DNA from: Pseudofabraea citricarpa
Lineage: Eukaryota > Ascomycota > Leotiomycetes > Helotiales > Dermateaceae
DNA length: 64,000 bases
Direction: 5' to 3'
NCBI GenBank assembly: GCA_029641185.1
Contig: JAPWGK010000001.1
Coordinates: forward strand, 3,918,501-3,982,500
In this document: positions 1 through 12,461 of the stretch, in pieces
Layout of the letters: the number at the start of each line of letters is the position of its first letter
Numbering within the stretch: position 1 is the stretch's first letter
Translations under genes and position numbers: made by a program
Notes under the pieces: model-generated
What the model was told of the DNA's origin: nothing
Databases searched by the model: none
The model's input: only the letters and a program-made list of their open reading frames with translations

Positions 1-208
1 GGCTCGTACTTAGGCTTCTCCTTCTGTTGATGGGATGATTAGCATCGCCACATCTATCAGCATACCCGTCGTAGAGTAGCGTACCTTCTTGTCCTTCTCA
101 TCTTTGTTATCTCCGCCCTGGCCGTTGCCTCCAAGGCCGGACTGCTGGTTTCCCTGTGAAGATACGTCAACTTCGCCCTTCAGCTAGCCTTGTGCCCGTG
201 CTTACCAT
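1..208 (-). CDS. rpt2: 26S proteasome regulatory ATPase Rpt2 (subunit 4), 5' end only
   Basis: Partial gene running off the left edge. Exons on the minus strand are 206-208 (the ATG alone), 85-153 and 1-23, with introns 154-205 (gtaagc...cacag) and 24-84 (gtacgc...caacag), all phase 0. The spliced start reads MGNQQSGLGG, then an Asp/Lys-rich stretch, then KKKEKPKYEP. Rpt2 proteins share this Gly2 start and the KPKYEP motif. Rpt2 is one of six AAA ATPases in the base of the 19S particle and helps open the 20S gate. Gly2 is N-myristoylated in known Rpt2 proteins and is kept here. The AAA domain lies outside the window, so the call rests on about 30 residues. The first coding exon being only the initiator ATG is unusual. 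Confidence 0.85.
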
Positions 209-1029
209 CTTGCCTCGTGCGTCCTCGCACCACTCAAATTACAGTCTGAATGGTATGGATGCCGTGGGTGAGTGCGGGATGGCGGTATGATTGATGATGG
301 GGTTGTTGATGGGGGAGGGAGTGTTGTTGGTAATGGACTGTATGGCAGCTTCCCTAAGCTTCGGCAGGCGACAGCGCGATGCGTACCTTGTTTTAGCGCG
401 AGGTCTCGGCCCGTCTCATCTTCCGCAAATGCACGTGATATTGTAACCCTCAGCAGCGGCAGTCGGGAAGTAGCAGATGTCGAGGCTGTGACTGCGACTT
501 TCGAATTCATTCATTGGAACACGTACAACGTCCAGCCTCACACTGCAGAGAAAGTCACCAATCCAGCTCCCTCTACATTATAAACGGCCCCTTTCCTTCT
601 GTCTGCGCTTTATCGTTCTTCCACACATTCATCCCGCTCAGTGTCTTAGACTGCCACAGTCAGAGCTGCGACCCCACCATTCACACCTCCGCCTCAGTCT
701 TGCAGGGCAGACTGCCAAACATACCCACAACCACGAAATCCTGATCAAATCACGCATAGTGCAAATCTCCTGGCTCTCATACGTAGCCCTGTGTCTCTGA
801 ATCAGCTCTCTGGATCACCCTAAAACCATCTCATACCTTTGCTGCTACTGCTGGTCCCTCCTGTTGCTGCCGCATAATTATTTGCAGTGACATTCTTAGG
901 TAGGCACTCTTCCAAAGCACGCAAAGGTAGACTAACCCAAAGCCTGGTGGAAAACAGTCCCCAAGCCCAATAGCCCAGTCAGACTTTGCTCGAATATCGA
1001 AAACTCGAATCCTCAGCAAGCCAGCCATC
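209..1029. other. Divergent intergenic region, rpt2 / ubc1
   Basis: About 820 bp between two divergent genes of the ubiquitin-proteasome system, so it probably holds both promoters. Short open frames here have no coding character. I see no convincing named regulatory motif. Confidence 0.6.
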
Positions 1030-2030
1030 ATGAATTCAAATCGAACTCGCAGAGTCGCCAAAGAGATGGCAGATATTCACAACGATGCAGAGTCCAGCAT
1101 CCAGTGCCAGCCAGCCCAAGGAGATGATGTCACACACTTACTAGCCTCTTTCCCTGGTCCCCCAGATACTCCATACGAAGGTGGAACATATGTGGTGGAT
1201 GTGAAGATACCAAACGATTACCCATTCCGACCTCCGGTCATGTTCTTCAAAACCAAACTCTGGCATCCAAATGTCAGCAGCCAGACGGTAAGCGATGTTC
1301 TAAGGAACTGGGGACCGTACTGACTGGCCAGGGTGCTATTTGTCTAGATACACTCGGTTCAGCCTGGTCTCCTGTTCTGACCATCAAATCCGCTCTTTTA
1401 TCTCTCCAATCCTTACTCAGCACTCCGGAGCCAAAAGATCCGCAAGATGCAGAAGTAGCCACTATGTTGATGAATGCACCTCACGAGTTCCAGCGGGTTG
1501 CCCGGGAATGGGCTGTACAATATGCTGGAGCTCCAAAAGCATCGTGGAACCCGAATATTTCACAAAATGCAACAAACTCACGACCGAAAAAGACTCGAGA
1601 GGAGGAACTTCGAGACCAGGCTGCGCGGTATGTCAAACCCATTTCTTTGTGTTATACCTGCTAATTTCAGTACAGGTACCAAGGCTACAACAAGGACTTG
1701 ATTGATCGATTTGTCAACATGGGATTTGACATCGATCGAGTTGTCGAAGCTTTCAACTTCGTGCAGATCGATCGAAATGATGGCTTGGATTATGAGCTCG
1801 AGGAGGCATACATGGGTGACATTACCGCAAGACTGCTGGGAGAGCCGTAAGTGCATGGTGTGAAATGATGAAATTACAATTTGCATAGGAGTTCTATGGG
1901 GTTTGCCAAGAAATTCAATGAGTCAAGGAAGGTGGGTCTGGAAGGGGCATTGGAGTTCGGGCCTAAGTACCACAAGCGGCATTATTCTTATTTGCATGGC
2001 TTTATCTCATTCGATCTGTTTTCCTCTTAG
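1030..2030 (+). CDS. ubc1: Ubiquitin-conjugating enzyme E2 with C-terminal UBA domain (Ubc1/UBE2K type)
   Basis: Exons 1030-1287, 1332-1627, 1676-1846 and 1889-2030 give 288 residues; the introns are only 44, 48 and 42 nt. The UBC fold covers about residues 1-150: GPPDTPYEGG, PFRPP, the HPNV motif, and GAICLD with the catalytic cysteine near residue 90, made directly across intron 1. A linker leads to a UBA domain (about residues 185-225) with IDRFVNMGFD. E2 followed by UBA is the Ubc1/UBE2K layout; these enzymes elongate mainly Lys48 chains. The protein is longer than yeast Ubc1 (215 residues) because of its linker and a Lys/Tyr-rich tail. The last exon is the least certain part. It diverges from rpt2, another gene of the same pathway. 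Confidence 0.88.
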
Positions 2031-3946
2031 TGATGTGCATGTTCTGTGTTCTTTTGGTTCTCTGTTGCCCAATTCTGCAATTCGAGATGTCATCTGGAAG
2101 TATGACATTCATGCAGTGAAAACATGATTAATAACTCACAAACCTATTTGAGCTCTGAAAACAGTTTACTGCACTAGATTGTCCAGAATTATCACATTAC
2201 TCCACTTGAGGCAAGAATTCGATTGCCCACACATCGAACTCACAATTTCTGTAAAGCTGACGTTAAGTCTTTTCCTATGGAACTCTAATTTATTGTACAT
2301 CATTGACAACAGATATGTGAAATCATGGTATTGTCAACCCGTATGTCTGCCTAAAGGTCGTTGTATCATATTTCAAAAAGGTTCGTCGATTGTTTTCTTA
2401 TGAGTTTATTCTAGCTAGGATGGGTAGGGGGTATCATAATTCTCTGCTACGAGGGAACATGATAGTACTACCAGAGTGAGGTATATTTATATTTTCTGTC
2501 TATATTACTGTTAGTATATCCTCGTTTTGGGATGCCTATCAATAGCCGTTTAAATATAAATAGAAGTGTTCCCTTCAGATGGGTCGATGTCTTTCGGCAA
2601 AATTAGACCAATTATAGATTCGAAAGAGCCATTGCTCGCTCCTTGACAACAACCAATATTAATCGAGTATTGTATGATACCTTTGTTGCTTCGCTTGGTG
2701 AATCTGATTTCAACGCCCTTAATAAATATCTTACCTTTCGATCTTTCCTTAACGGCTACACCCTTGGTAACACAGACCACAAGAATTAGATTTCACTTCG
2801 CAGCAACAAAATCGCCAGCCCCTTTTTAAAAGAAGAGGTCTGTTGTATATCTCAGACCCTGCTTTATATTTTTCAGGGAGGCACAACCAGAAATTCATAC
2901 AGATATCAAAATCATAATTGCAACTAAGAGCACGTTTTGCTTGAAATAGATCTTTAATGGTTATTTAATGGACACCTTCAAGTCGCTCATCTAAACTAAG
3001 GCAACGCTATCCTGTGAAATACTATTGCATCAACCCGATTGAAGGTACTGAACTCGAATTCTATCTTGATGGCAATTTGAAGAAAGCAAACAAAAAGGTT
3101 ATGTGGCTCTCGGTTGAACGACAGACGCTTATTCCTGCCGAGCCGAAGAAGTTTTGACTACCTGATCACGAAGAGCATACTCGATGAGGATAGCAACTGG
3201 GAAGATTTTGTGACGAAAGTGGAGGACTTGTACAGTATTTCCGATGTCGTCCCCGACGAGAATGTGAAGAATTGAAAGTTGGTGATATCATTCTATTAGA
3301 GCAGAAAGGGTATTTTTGTACTTCTGGGCACTATGTTGGAGCAGGGAGGCCGATTGTTTTGTTCTACGTGTTGAATAGAAATTTGAATATATTATTCTTG
3401 ATTGAGCAATCTACATAATATATACGCACAATACAATTACTGAATTCCTTTTCGTCAGTCACATTAAATGCCAAGAAGTAACCTTCCGAAATAAAGCCTC
3501 CCAAGCCGAACTTGTAGACAACCACATTAAAATTGCCAAGTAGCGCCGTAAGCTCCAGGATGCTCGCTCACGAGGGAAGCATGATAACATTATTCATGTA
3601 TAGGGTTCAGTATCGGGCAGGTCTCCCGGGGTAGGACCTCGGATGGGACATAAATACAAGCAGGAAAATAAGCGAGCTGGGCCATGCTCCAATCACAAAG
3701 TGAGCTTGTGGTTCCAGTTGGTGACAGATGCAACACGAATTCCCGATACTTTGGCACCGGCTGAACAGCCGCCAAGTCCGCTGCATAGAAGTCCAATATA
3801 GACAATAGCCTTCCGCAATCGAACCACTATGATTCCCCTCTATGAGATCCGTCTTCATATTACAATTTCACTTCACATCCAGCCGTGCGACATCTGCTAG
3901 TATATCTGAAATCCTCAACAGCAAGACTTGGGACTCTCTATTCATC
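2031..3946. other. AT-rich intergenic region
   Basis: About 1.9 kb, AT-rich, with no intact gene. It contains the broken ORF at 3002-3275. A 76-codon minus-strand frame (2550-2780) has fairly natural composition, but I recognise nothing in it and it has no support beyond being open. The rest looks like decayed or neutral spacer. Confidence 0.5.
3002..3275 (+). pseudogene. Frameshifted coding relic of unknown family
   Basis: One frame reads RQRYPVKYYCINPIEG...VERQTLIPAEPKKF and then stops. Moving one frame over at about 3160 gives DYLITKSILDEDSNW...DVVPDENVKN before another stop. Both halves have protein-like, Asp/Glu/Lys-rich composition, which suggests a single former coding stretch broken by an indel. 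I do not recognise the family. An unspliced exon or chance are alternatives, since there is no start or clear splice site. Confidence 0.3.
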
Positions 3947-5517
3947 ATGTGTCAGTCTGGAAGCCCAATAGAGCCAGAGGTAAGTTTTTGGGAGACTTAG
4001 CAGACAGTGACTGATGATGGTGAAATATACAGGACAGGGATGTGGAAGATTCTGGGATTGAAGACGTAGTTATGTTGCCTCTATCTTTGATCAAAGACTG
4101 ACAAATTTTAGATGGGAGTAGACTTGAGCTCTACAACTTCGATCAGCTCTTCAATTATGAAACACCGAGAAGAAAATGGCCGAACTTATCACGCGTATAA
4201 GGAAGGAAGTGAGAATAAGATCAAAAACATTGTAGTTTACTTGAATAGGACTAATAAATACAGAATATCAGTATCCAAATGACGAGGTCTGTTCACGTAA
4301 AAGGCGGCTCTGCGGGAACAAGGACTGACACAGACGCAGGCCGAGAAGGATAGACTGGGTCAGATCCATTCAAATTTTCAACATTTATGTAAAGCTGATA
4401 ATTTACAGACCTTCAGCATCATCTTTTTCAGCTGACATTCGATCGAAAGATATACACAGCTCCATTGGATACCATCGCTCTTCACAATGTCTTAGACGTA
4501 GGTACTGGGACTGGAATTTGGGCGATTGATTTTGGTACGTTGCGAATAATACTTTTATATCTTTTAATATTGCCGTTCGTTAACCAATACAAAGCGGATG
4601 AACATCCAGAAACACAAGTAATACCAAATTCTTTGATAGAGGTCTATTCAATGCTAATGATTTGTAGGTCCTTGGAGTTGACTTAAGTCCTATTCAACCG
4701 ATGTTGTGAGCATTCTGCAATAATTCTAATGCGTGATTCTAAGAATAAACAGCACTGCGCCAAATGCCACATTTCAAGTCGATGATCTCGAGGAACCATG
4801 GACATTCTCAGTGAAGTTTGATTACATCCACAGCCGAATGATGACAGGGTCATTTACGAACTGGTCGTCGTTTTTTGAGAAATGTTTCGGGTAAGCAATA
4901 ACTCAGATCATGCTTCCACAGGACAAATCTAAGATCCAAGTAGCTATCTCAATCCAGGAGGCTATGTTGAACTAGCCGATACCGTGTTTCCTCTGCGTTC
5001 TGACGATGACACTTTACCCGACGCGTCGCCATTAAAGAAACATATTGACATGTGTTCTACGGCAGCGAATCAGATTGGCAGGCCCTTAGATACCGCGAAA
5101 CTCTACAAAGAGCAACTGGCTACTGCGGGATTCATTAATATCACCGAGGTTGTTTATAAATGGCCAATTAATGCTTGGCCAAAAGAAAAGAAGATGAAAG
5201 AAATAGGTACGTGACCTGCATTTTAGCTTTTTTTTTATTTATAGATAAGCGGACACTGATTATTGATGCAGGGATGTGGACCCTTGAGAATCTTGGGGGT
5301 GGGCTTTCAGGCCTGAGTATGGCCCTCTGTACCCGTGTTCTCGGTATGTCTGTCGAAGAGACGGAGAGCTGGCTTGTTGAAGTCCTGAAGGACATGAAGG
5401 ACCCCAAAATTCATGCCTACTTTCCTCTGTGAGTTGCCTCTTTTTTATTTTGCCTAAAAGATATTTCTTCTGACTTTTGATATCAGCTACGTTGTGTATG
5501 CACAAAAGCCTCTCTGA
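3947..5517 (+). CDS. SAM-dependent methyltransferase, LaeA-like family
   Basis: Twelve exons: 3947-3979, 4033-4065, 4112-4208, 4264-4286, 4340-4358, 4409-4534, 4595-4617, 4668-4705, 4753-4890, 4941-5206, 5272-5428, 5487-5517. All junctions keep phase and give 327 residues. The N-terminus is acidic, followed by NGRTYHAYKEGKYQYPNDE and RLDLQHHLF, hallmarks of the fungal secondary-metabolism methyltransferase family. SAM-binding motif I is VLDVGTGTGIWAIDFADEHP (about residues 100-120), followed by GVDLSPIQP, FQVDDLEEPW and LNPGGYVELAD. The enzyme should be soluble; the substrate cannot be read from sequence. LaeA itself is a nuclear global regulator, but this large family has many members with unknown targets, so the name laeA is not used. 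Eleven introns in 984 coding nt is dense even for this family. Confidence 0.88.
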
Positions 5518-6430
5518 TCAGTGATTTTACAACAAGAAAGTCGAAACAAAAGAATGGTTGGAAATCGGTCTAGATGTACATTTGGTCCCTGATTCACTGC
5601 TCTCTTGACTGTATATCTGGAACTTCAGCTATATGAGGCACCGTGAAGCTTAACTTCAGTCATTCTAGCTATCTTTTATCTTATGATTTCCCATTCATTT
5701 CTATTTTAGCTGGCTTCAAATCACCAGAAGTAGTGTTCTATATTTAAAGGGGAAAAAAGAGAGAGAAACGAAAAGCCGTGCAGCGGCCACCCAAAACCTT
5801 TATATCCGGCAACTTTATCTGTCAGGCTTCTTGGAACTTAGGTCACTGCAATGAAGATTTTATCTTTGTGTTATTGGCTAACTATTCGGGCTATGATAAT
5901 GGTATGAGGAAAGATCGGACTTCATCAGTGATTGGGTTTGCTACCCGAGTATCCTTTGAGCTAAGTTCGAGTACTACAAAGAAACGACTAAAAATTTGAC
6001 ATTTCAGATAGACATTTCAGATAGTATGAGCCCCTTTACTTGTAAACCATCCAATACCCTTTCGCAACACTTCGTTCTTCGCTATCATGATTAGCTTGTT
6101 TTTCAAGCCTCGGCGTGAATACATGACGGCTAATTGCACAGTAATCAGCGCCGCAAATGGCTTACTCATGGTTTGCTGCATGTCAGCTGGAAAGTGTAGC
6201 CATTCAAGTAACACAGATTCAAAATAACTTATCTTGTTGGCTATCACTACCCCGCTATCTACTTCTAGCAGCTCGTGTGCCTGATCATTGTGTATCTGAG
6301 TGACCATATGGCGACATGAAGCGCAGTAGTATAAGAATATATCCCAAGCTTGTTCCCTCGCATTGGTGCCTCACCAACCTCTCTCAGGGTCTACATTATT
6401 CCTTTTGATCAATTGAAAACGAAGCTCACG
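5518..6430. other. Intergenic region between methyltransferase and peroxidase genes
   Basis: About 900 bp. A 96-codon minus-strand frame at 6017-6307 is open, but I cannot place it in a family and it lacks supporting context, so it is not called. The rest holds the 3' end of the methyltransferase transcript and the promoter of the downstream gene. Confidence 0.5.
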
Positions 6431-7415
6431 ATGCCTCTTCCTTCAGATGAAGAGTTGTTGAAAACAGCTGAGGCCTTGGTGGCGCAGCTACAAACAATCT
6501 TCGGGAAGCACCCTGGAATTCGACCCGGTGAGTTATCGCAGCAATTCTTGGAAATTTGTATCGCTAAACCCTTTGCAAGCACATGGGAAGGGAATTCTTC
6601 TCGAAGGAACCTTTGTCCCTACCAGCGAAGCAGCAACACTCTCCAGCGCTTTGCACTTCAACTCTCCATCGACACCAATTCTCGTGCGCTTTTCCAACTC
6701 CACCGGGCTTCCAACCATTCCAGACAATGATCCGAATGCCGATCCTCGAGGTATTGCAATCCGCTTCAATTTACCACCGACTGGTGATGGCAAGCGAGTA
6801 CATACCGATATCGTCTCTCATTCCACACCATTCTTTCCTACTCGGACCGGAGCTGGATTCCTCGAGTTTCTCAAGAACCTGGTAGCAGGAACAATTGGTG
6901 ACTTCTTGGCTGAGAACCCATCCGCAAAGGCTTTTGTTGAGGCCCCGAAACCTGCTCCCACTAGCTATGCTCGCGAAGAATACTTCAGCGTTACGGCTTT
7001 CAAGCTTGTCGATGCTTTTGGGAAGGGAACTTTTATCAGATACAAGGTTGTTCCCGTACTTGGTGTCGAGACTTTGGACGAGAATACTGTCAAAGAGAAG
7101 GAGCCGGATTATTTGCTTGACGATATTAAAAGTAGGTTGGCAGAGGGAGAAGTAAGCTTCAAGCTAGTAGCACAAGTGGCTGAAGAGGGAGATATTGTTG
7201 ATGATAACACTCACCATTGGCCTGAGAGTCGGAAAGTTGTTCAGTTGGGTACGCTCAAAATCCATAAAGTTTCGGACGACAATGCAGCAAAGCAGAAGAC
7301 AATCATCTTCGATCCTATTCCAAGAATCAAGGGAGTTGAACCTAGCGATGATCCACTGCTGGAAATGAGGGCCGCCATTTATCTACTTAGTGGTCGCGAG
7401 CGCCGCGCCGCCTGA
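6431..7415 (+). CDS. Catalase-related heme peroxidase (SrpA-like)
   Basis: Exons 6431-6527 and 6580-7415 (52-nt intron gtgagt...gcaag) give 310 residues. The distal histidine lies in PAHGKG, formed across the intron, followed by the catalase-type core VRFSNSTGLP and DPRGIAIRF. Near the C-terminus RAAIYLLSGRERR supplies the RxxxY proximal heme-tyrosine motif. At about 310 residues it is much shorter than true catalases (about 500 or more) and fits the catalase-related peroxidase group, which use peroxide to oxidise organic substrates. There is no signal peptide, so it is probably cytosolic. The shorter frame starting inside the intron is not the right start because it lacks the distal histidine exon. 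Confidence 0.87.
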
Positions 7416-9518
7416 TCAGTGACCTTAGATGTTAAATTCGCAATGTTTAGCGACGATAAATGGTATATGTTATTGAAGGGAAAGATTTTGGGATAGTAAA
7501 GTTTGGATTTGCTACTCATGCTCCCTGAATTATTTACTTCTTTTTTAACTTGGTCTGCATTGTTTCAGAGCTTTACATTCTGCAAAGTGCTGCTCCTGGT
7601 TCAACTTGTAACCACCTCTGCCACCTTGAACATAAATCAATTAATCAACAGACTAAACATACTTCCGTCTATCAAATCCTTGGCTTATCGTCAATGTTTT
7701 TTCTTGGGAAGATTCAATCTATCGCCTTCGAGTGCTATCTTCTTTTGTGTATATCAATTCTATCGAAGGTGGTAGAAAAAATAAATGGCTATGCTTTTCG
7801 CTATGAAACTAGCAGCTCACTTCAATCCTCGAAACAGAATCATCTGAATTTCTTCTTTACATAACAATTAATGATTTATAATTTGTCATCGGATTCGAGC
7901 CGTGCAGCATGACTACATATCAGCAAAGGCTGACAATGGCTTGGCGAGAATACCGCAAACAAAGTTTGGCAAATCAGAAACCCTGAGTATGAAAATGCCA
8001 TGATACCACCACACTTGATCAGGCATATTTCAGTTGCACAAAACTCGAGAAGGCTCTGAAGGCTGATTTGGAAAAGCGGGGTTAGGTACCAATTTGGCAA
8101 CGTGGTGAGGCTGACATGTTGTGTGTTTCTACAGATAAGGCTTTTTCGACTTCAGAATGTCTTGTCCCTTCTCTTATGGGTATTTAACCAACTAAAAGTG
8201 GACCTAATTTCAGCTCCATCCCCTGCGGCGAATCTCATCTGGGTCGCAGTATGGTGTCGAGCTATGTTCATTCAGCTTCGCGATTTGGAATCCTTCCATT
8301 GGTTGGAATTAACAACGCCATCCAAGAGCCCCACAAAAGATGGGGACGAAAAAGTCTCAGATGAGGATGTAAGCTTATTGGTTCCCGCTCACAGCATTAT
8401 AAATTGAGTTACAAAATAAAATACTGGGATAATGATCCAGGATTTCCGAAAATTATATACAACATTACTCGCTATGGTGGAAGGTCGAGGTAAAAAGATA
8501 TAGCTGCTTGGTGATTAAAATTTTGTATGTTGAAACTGGTTGGGAAACTGAAAGAAACCACTCGATGGAGATCCAGGAGCAGCCGGGTAGAGGGAGAGAG
8601 AAATTGTAGAATGAAACAGGACTCCTAATTTCCAGGGTCTTTGTTTTCTTTTATGATGAGAAAGCAATAAGGTAATACACTCTAATTTTCGATTTCCATC
8701 ACAGGTTATAGGAGAAAAGATATTCTTTAATGCTAGGGGCCATTGATGAATGAAGAGATGGTTGTGAGGCAACAGAAGCAATCGCTTAATTTAAACTTCA
8801 TTCGAGGCGAACTTTGAAAGAAGCCGGCCAGACATTCACAAAGCATGAAAAGAAAACATCGGCACTTACTGTAAAGCTTGTAGAGCAGACAACTCCAAAT
8901 CATGCCACAAGAGCAACAAAACAAGCACCTCAACGCCATACTAAGAAGCCGCTGCTACAGTGCCAGCCAAGAAGATAAGATAAAAAGAGACTTTCGCGGA
9001 AGACAAGCACAAAACGCGAGTCAAAAGATGGCGTGACGAGGAAAAAAGTGGTGAGAGATATACTTTTTATTTTCCGGGGAAGTGATGAGGGAAGGAAAAC
9101 AAGAAGAGGCTCGAAGGTTAACGCGATACAGCTGTTTCTCAACCCTCGAGGGGGCGGGGCGAGGGGGAGGGGGAGGGGGAAGTTTATTCTTGCATCATCC
9201 CGTTTCATTCTATGCGCGAAGCGAGGGAAAGTAGTAGTGATGTGTTTGTTATGTTTTATGTGTTATTCTATACTATGCTATACCATGCTAAGTTCTTATA
9301 TACAAATGTAGAGTGGATTGAATAATGTGACAAGGGAAGAGAAAAGAGAAAAGAAAAGAAGATTCTCGCTATAGTAGAATCTGCCGTAGAATCTATAATG
9401 CTACAGAAGACAAGAAAAACAAAAACACAATATTGGTATCTACCCAAGAACGCCAAATGACACGAAACCACCTACAAACAGGACAAAAATAAAATACGCA
9501 GAGACAGAGCGAGATCTC
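7416..9518. other. Intergenic region, no gene recognised
   Basis: About 2.1 kb. Open frames on both strands (for example 8102-8407 plus, 8515-8781 minus) show no family signature and no splice-joined extension. A G-rich tract of about 30 bp (GGGGCGGGGCGAGGGGGAGG) sits near 9150-9180. Nothing else stands out. Confidence 0.5.
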
Positions 9519-10746
9519 TTAATACCTCAAACTCTTAACACTCGACCCCGAAGCTTCCCATTCCTCGGACCTCGTAGGCGTGCGTTCCACCGTAACCTTC
9601 ACGGTATCCTTGACTCCAATCTGACCTAATCCGTACAGATTCTCGGCGCTCTCATTACGCTCGATATCTCTGCGGGTCAAGCGGCTAGCGGATCGTTTAT
9701 GTTTGGAAGAAGCCGCATCGCCCGCCTCAACGGTAGTGACCGTGCCCATCTTATGGCCCTTGCCCAAGAAAGCAAACGTCTCGAGTCCAGTCTCTTCCGT
9801 CGGTGGGCTCTCAGAGAAAACGATGTCGCGGCGCGTTGAGGCGTACAGTAAGACGTCCAGCCAGCCATTGCATGCGATCATGCTCCCGGCGACGCAGAAA
9901 TATGCGAGGCTGATCTCTTGACCGGCCATGGATGCAATTCGACCTGCTGCGAGAGGCGCTGTGCACAAGGTGTAGATGAACGGGTAGAGAAGCATAAGTG
10001 GAGTTGCGGCGCCGTGGCTCATGGAATGTGGTGACAAGGAGAGCGAGGCTCGAGGGGATGAGCGTTGGATATAGATATAGACGACGGTGTATAGAGCGAT
10101 GGTGCTGAACATTGCGACAAAGATCCACATGTAGTGAAGCCAGAGACGTTCAGCTTGGTAATCCTCATTTATCCAACACTGCTTCCTGTTAGATTTCCCG
10201 GCGTCTTCCAAAGATGAGATGGTCACTTACCCATGCTCCTGCCCGGACGTAGAATGTGTTGCCATAGACAATTGGCCCAATGGCTCCCATGACATACACG
10301 AATATCCAGCATGCAGCGATAAATGTGTAGAATACCCAACTCGGCATCCTGTACTGGCGTACAACGCTGAGGAAGGTGTGCACTGCAATGGCGAAGATAA
10401 ATGCACTGCTTGCCAAATCGCCCGTCGATATAAACCAGCCTTGAGCCCAACATTCCGACGTCCCCACCAGGACACCATCCTTTTTAAGACTGGCAATGTT
10501 CAAGAGAAATGCCATTGCTTGTTGAATATCGGCCAGCAGGAGGTTGTAGATTAGGAAGAGGAATTGATTGGTGGGGGCCTGTGAGCCACTCTGTCGACGC
10601 CATGATACAAGTCGATATGTCAGGTACAGGAATAATCCGACAGATGCAAAGAAAGAAAGAAATCCACAGGTCGCTACAGCTATGAGACCTTTCGATAATA
10701 CTGAAGGAAGTGGCGATAACGTCTGCGAGGCTGGTGACAAAACCAT
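9519..10746 (-). CDS. Seven-transmembrane G-protein-coupled receptor, Git3/cAMP-receptor-like
   Basis: Exons 10231-10746 and 9519-10178 on the minus strand (52-nt intron) give 391 residues. A short outer N-terminus is followed by seven hydrophobic segments: about residues 17-42, 60-85, 100-125, 135-158, 190-212, 232-252 and 262-285. SECWAQGW before helix 3 and AWCWINEDY in the second outer loop supply the cysteine pair typical of such receptors. A polar tail of about 100 residues with many Ser/Thr could be phosphorylated. The layout matches fungal receptors related to Git3 and the Dictyostelium cAMP receptors, which sense nutrients or unknown ligands through a G-alpha protein. The exact fungal class is not certain. 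Helix positions are estimates by eye. Confidence 0.75.
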
Positions 10747-12461
10747 AGCTTGAGGACTACTTTAGCCCGCGGGAGGCAGAAAATCGCAGCAGGACGGTGG
10801 GAGAGGGAGAACGGAAGATCTAGAAAGGTGGTGGACGAGAGGCTAGCTAGTGTATGTATACTTGTACTGAGATTTCGTCCGCTTCGGCTTTGATTCCGCT
10901 GGGAAAAGTTCCATGCGGATTTCGATTGTCGGTGCACACGGGCTGAGGAGATCTAGCGGTAGGCATAGATTACGACTGCTCCGATTTTCGATGCTGATTA
11001 CACTACAAACGGCGTGGTTCCCCTGTCAAAGCCGATGCTTGAATTTGGAATTTGGGATTTGTCGACCACTCACTAGCGAGTAAGGATGTATGTCTCCAGC
11101 CTATTAGACTTAAGGTTCGCTGAGTCGTGAGTGCCTTGCTTAGGGCCAGCCGCCTGGGAAAAGATTAAAGTCGTGGTGAAATTGATGCATGTTTGGGGGC
11201 CCTTGTAAGCTCTTGTCGGCCCTTGTAGATTCCCCATAAAAGGTCTGTGTCAGGATCTGCACGAGATCTGATATGGGAAATATCAAGCGAAGCGACTGGG
11301 GATACGGGGAAGCTGGAGCTGACTGTTGATCCTTCAGAAACAATCCTCTGTCAAGCTGTGATGCCATGTCACTGATCTGACAGAGAGCTCTGCTGCTGCA
11401 AAAGCCAAAAGCCGTTTGAGCTGCCTTGACCCTGCTTACAACGTAAAAAGCCTCCGTAAAGCTAAGAAGGTTCGTTGCGCTTTGATGAAGCCGTCAAGCC
11501 CCCAATTACGTCTTAGTCAAGCTGGCGTGCCGCCACCATTCTCTGCCAAGTGCGAGCTTCTAGACTTTGCCTTTTTATCCAACCCAAGGATTCAAGGCAA
11601 GGCCTGCAAGGCCTGCAAGTGGTAAAGTTTAACTCTCAGTCGGAGATCTTGTCTCCTTCCACACAGGGCATTTTTCATCTGGGAAGGACTCGAGCCTGAT
11701 GATGGCGTTCCGCTAGCGAGCTGAAGGTTGAAGCTCCGTTTGACGTTTGATGAGGTACGAAGATGTCTTCTGCCCGCCGCCCATCTAGCTTGCTTTTCGA
11801 CACGTGGGAAACCCGACGGACTGACCGTTGTGCTGAAGGTGCAGTCTTCGGTGGTCTAACTGTATCCATCAAGCAGCGACACTATTTTGTAGTTGGCTGA
11901 CATGCATTGTAGCTGAAGAAGGCTCGAGGCGTTGTGATTCGAGCAAGAATGGACAGGGAGTCTAGAGGGCTGAAAGGGTAAAAGCAGGTCAGCGGCAAGG
12001 TACAAGGGACTTTCGCCGAAATCCTCCCGCCGACTTGGGATTGATTGCGGCGTCTTATTTCAACTTTGACGAGCGTGACCTGGTTTTTGCATCAGCCTTT
12101 ATTCTTGATCTTACTCATTGCAATTGTTTTTCAAGCGATCACCATCTCTTTTCGTCCTCGAGAGATTATCATCAGGCGGAACCATCAGTCACGTGGTACC
12201 CCTAATCACAAACACCCAGACTCTTCATTCTGTCAGTTGTCATCAATTGACACTCCGTACTCAAGATACCATCGCAGCAAAGTTTCAATAGCCAATTCTG
12301 CGAGGAAGAGGTCCTGGCAGGCGAAACGAAGCATGACCTCATGTTCCTCTCTTGTCAAACAAGGAGTCAGTCACACGAGAAAAACCACGAAAGCTTATCA
12401 AAAGTTACATGCTAAATTCCGATTATCCTAAACTCCAACCCCCCCTCCCATTTTGGTCTAC
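10747..12461. other. Intergenic region, no gene recognised
   Basis: About 1.7 kb between the receptor (start at the left) and the 3' end of kynureninase. Open frames of 60-130 codons lack any family signal. The first few hundred bases probably hold the receptor promoter. Confidence 0.5.

Noticed and set aside
3947..5517. Methyltransferase as LaeA itself
   Set aside because: Family match is clear but LaeA-specific features cannot be told from the many paralogues, so no symbol is given.
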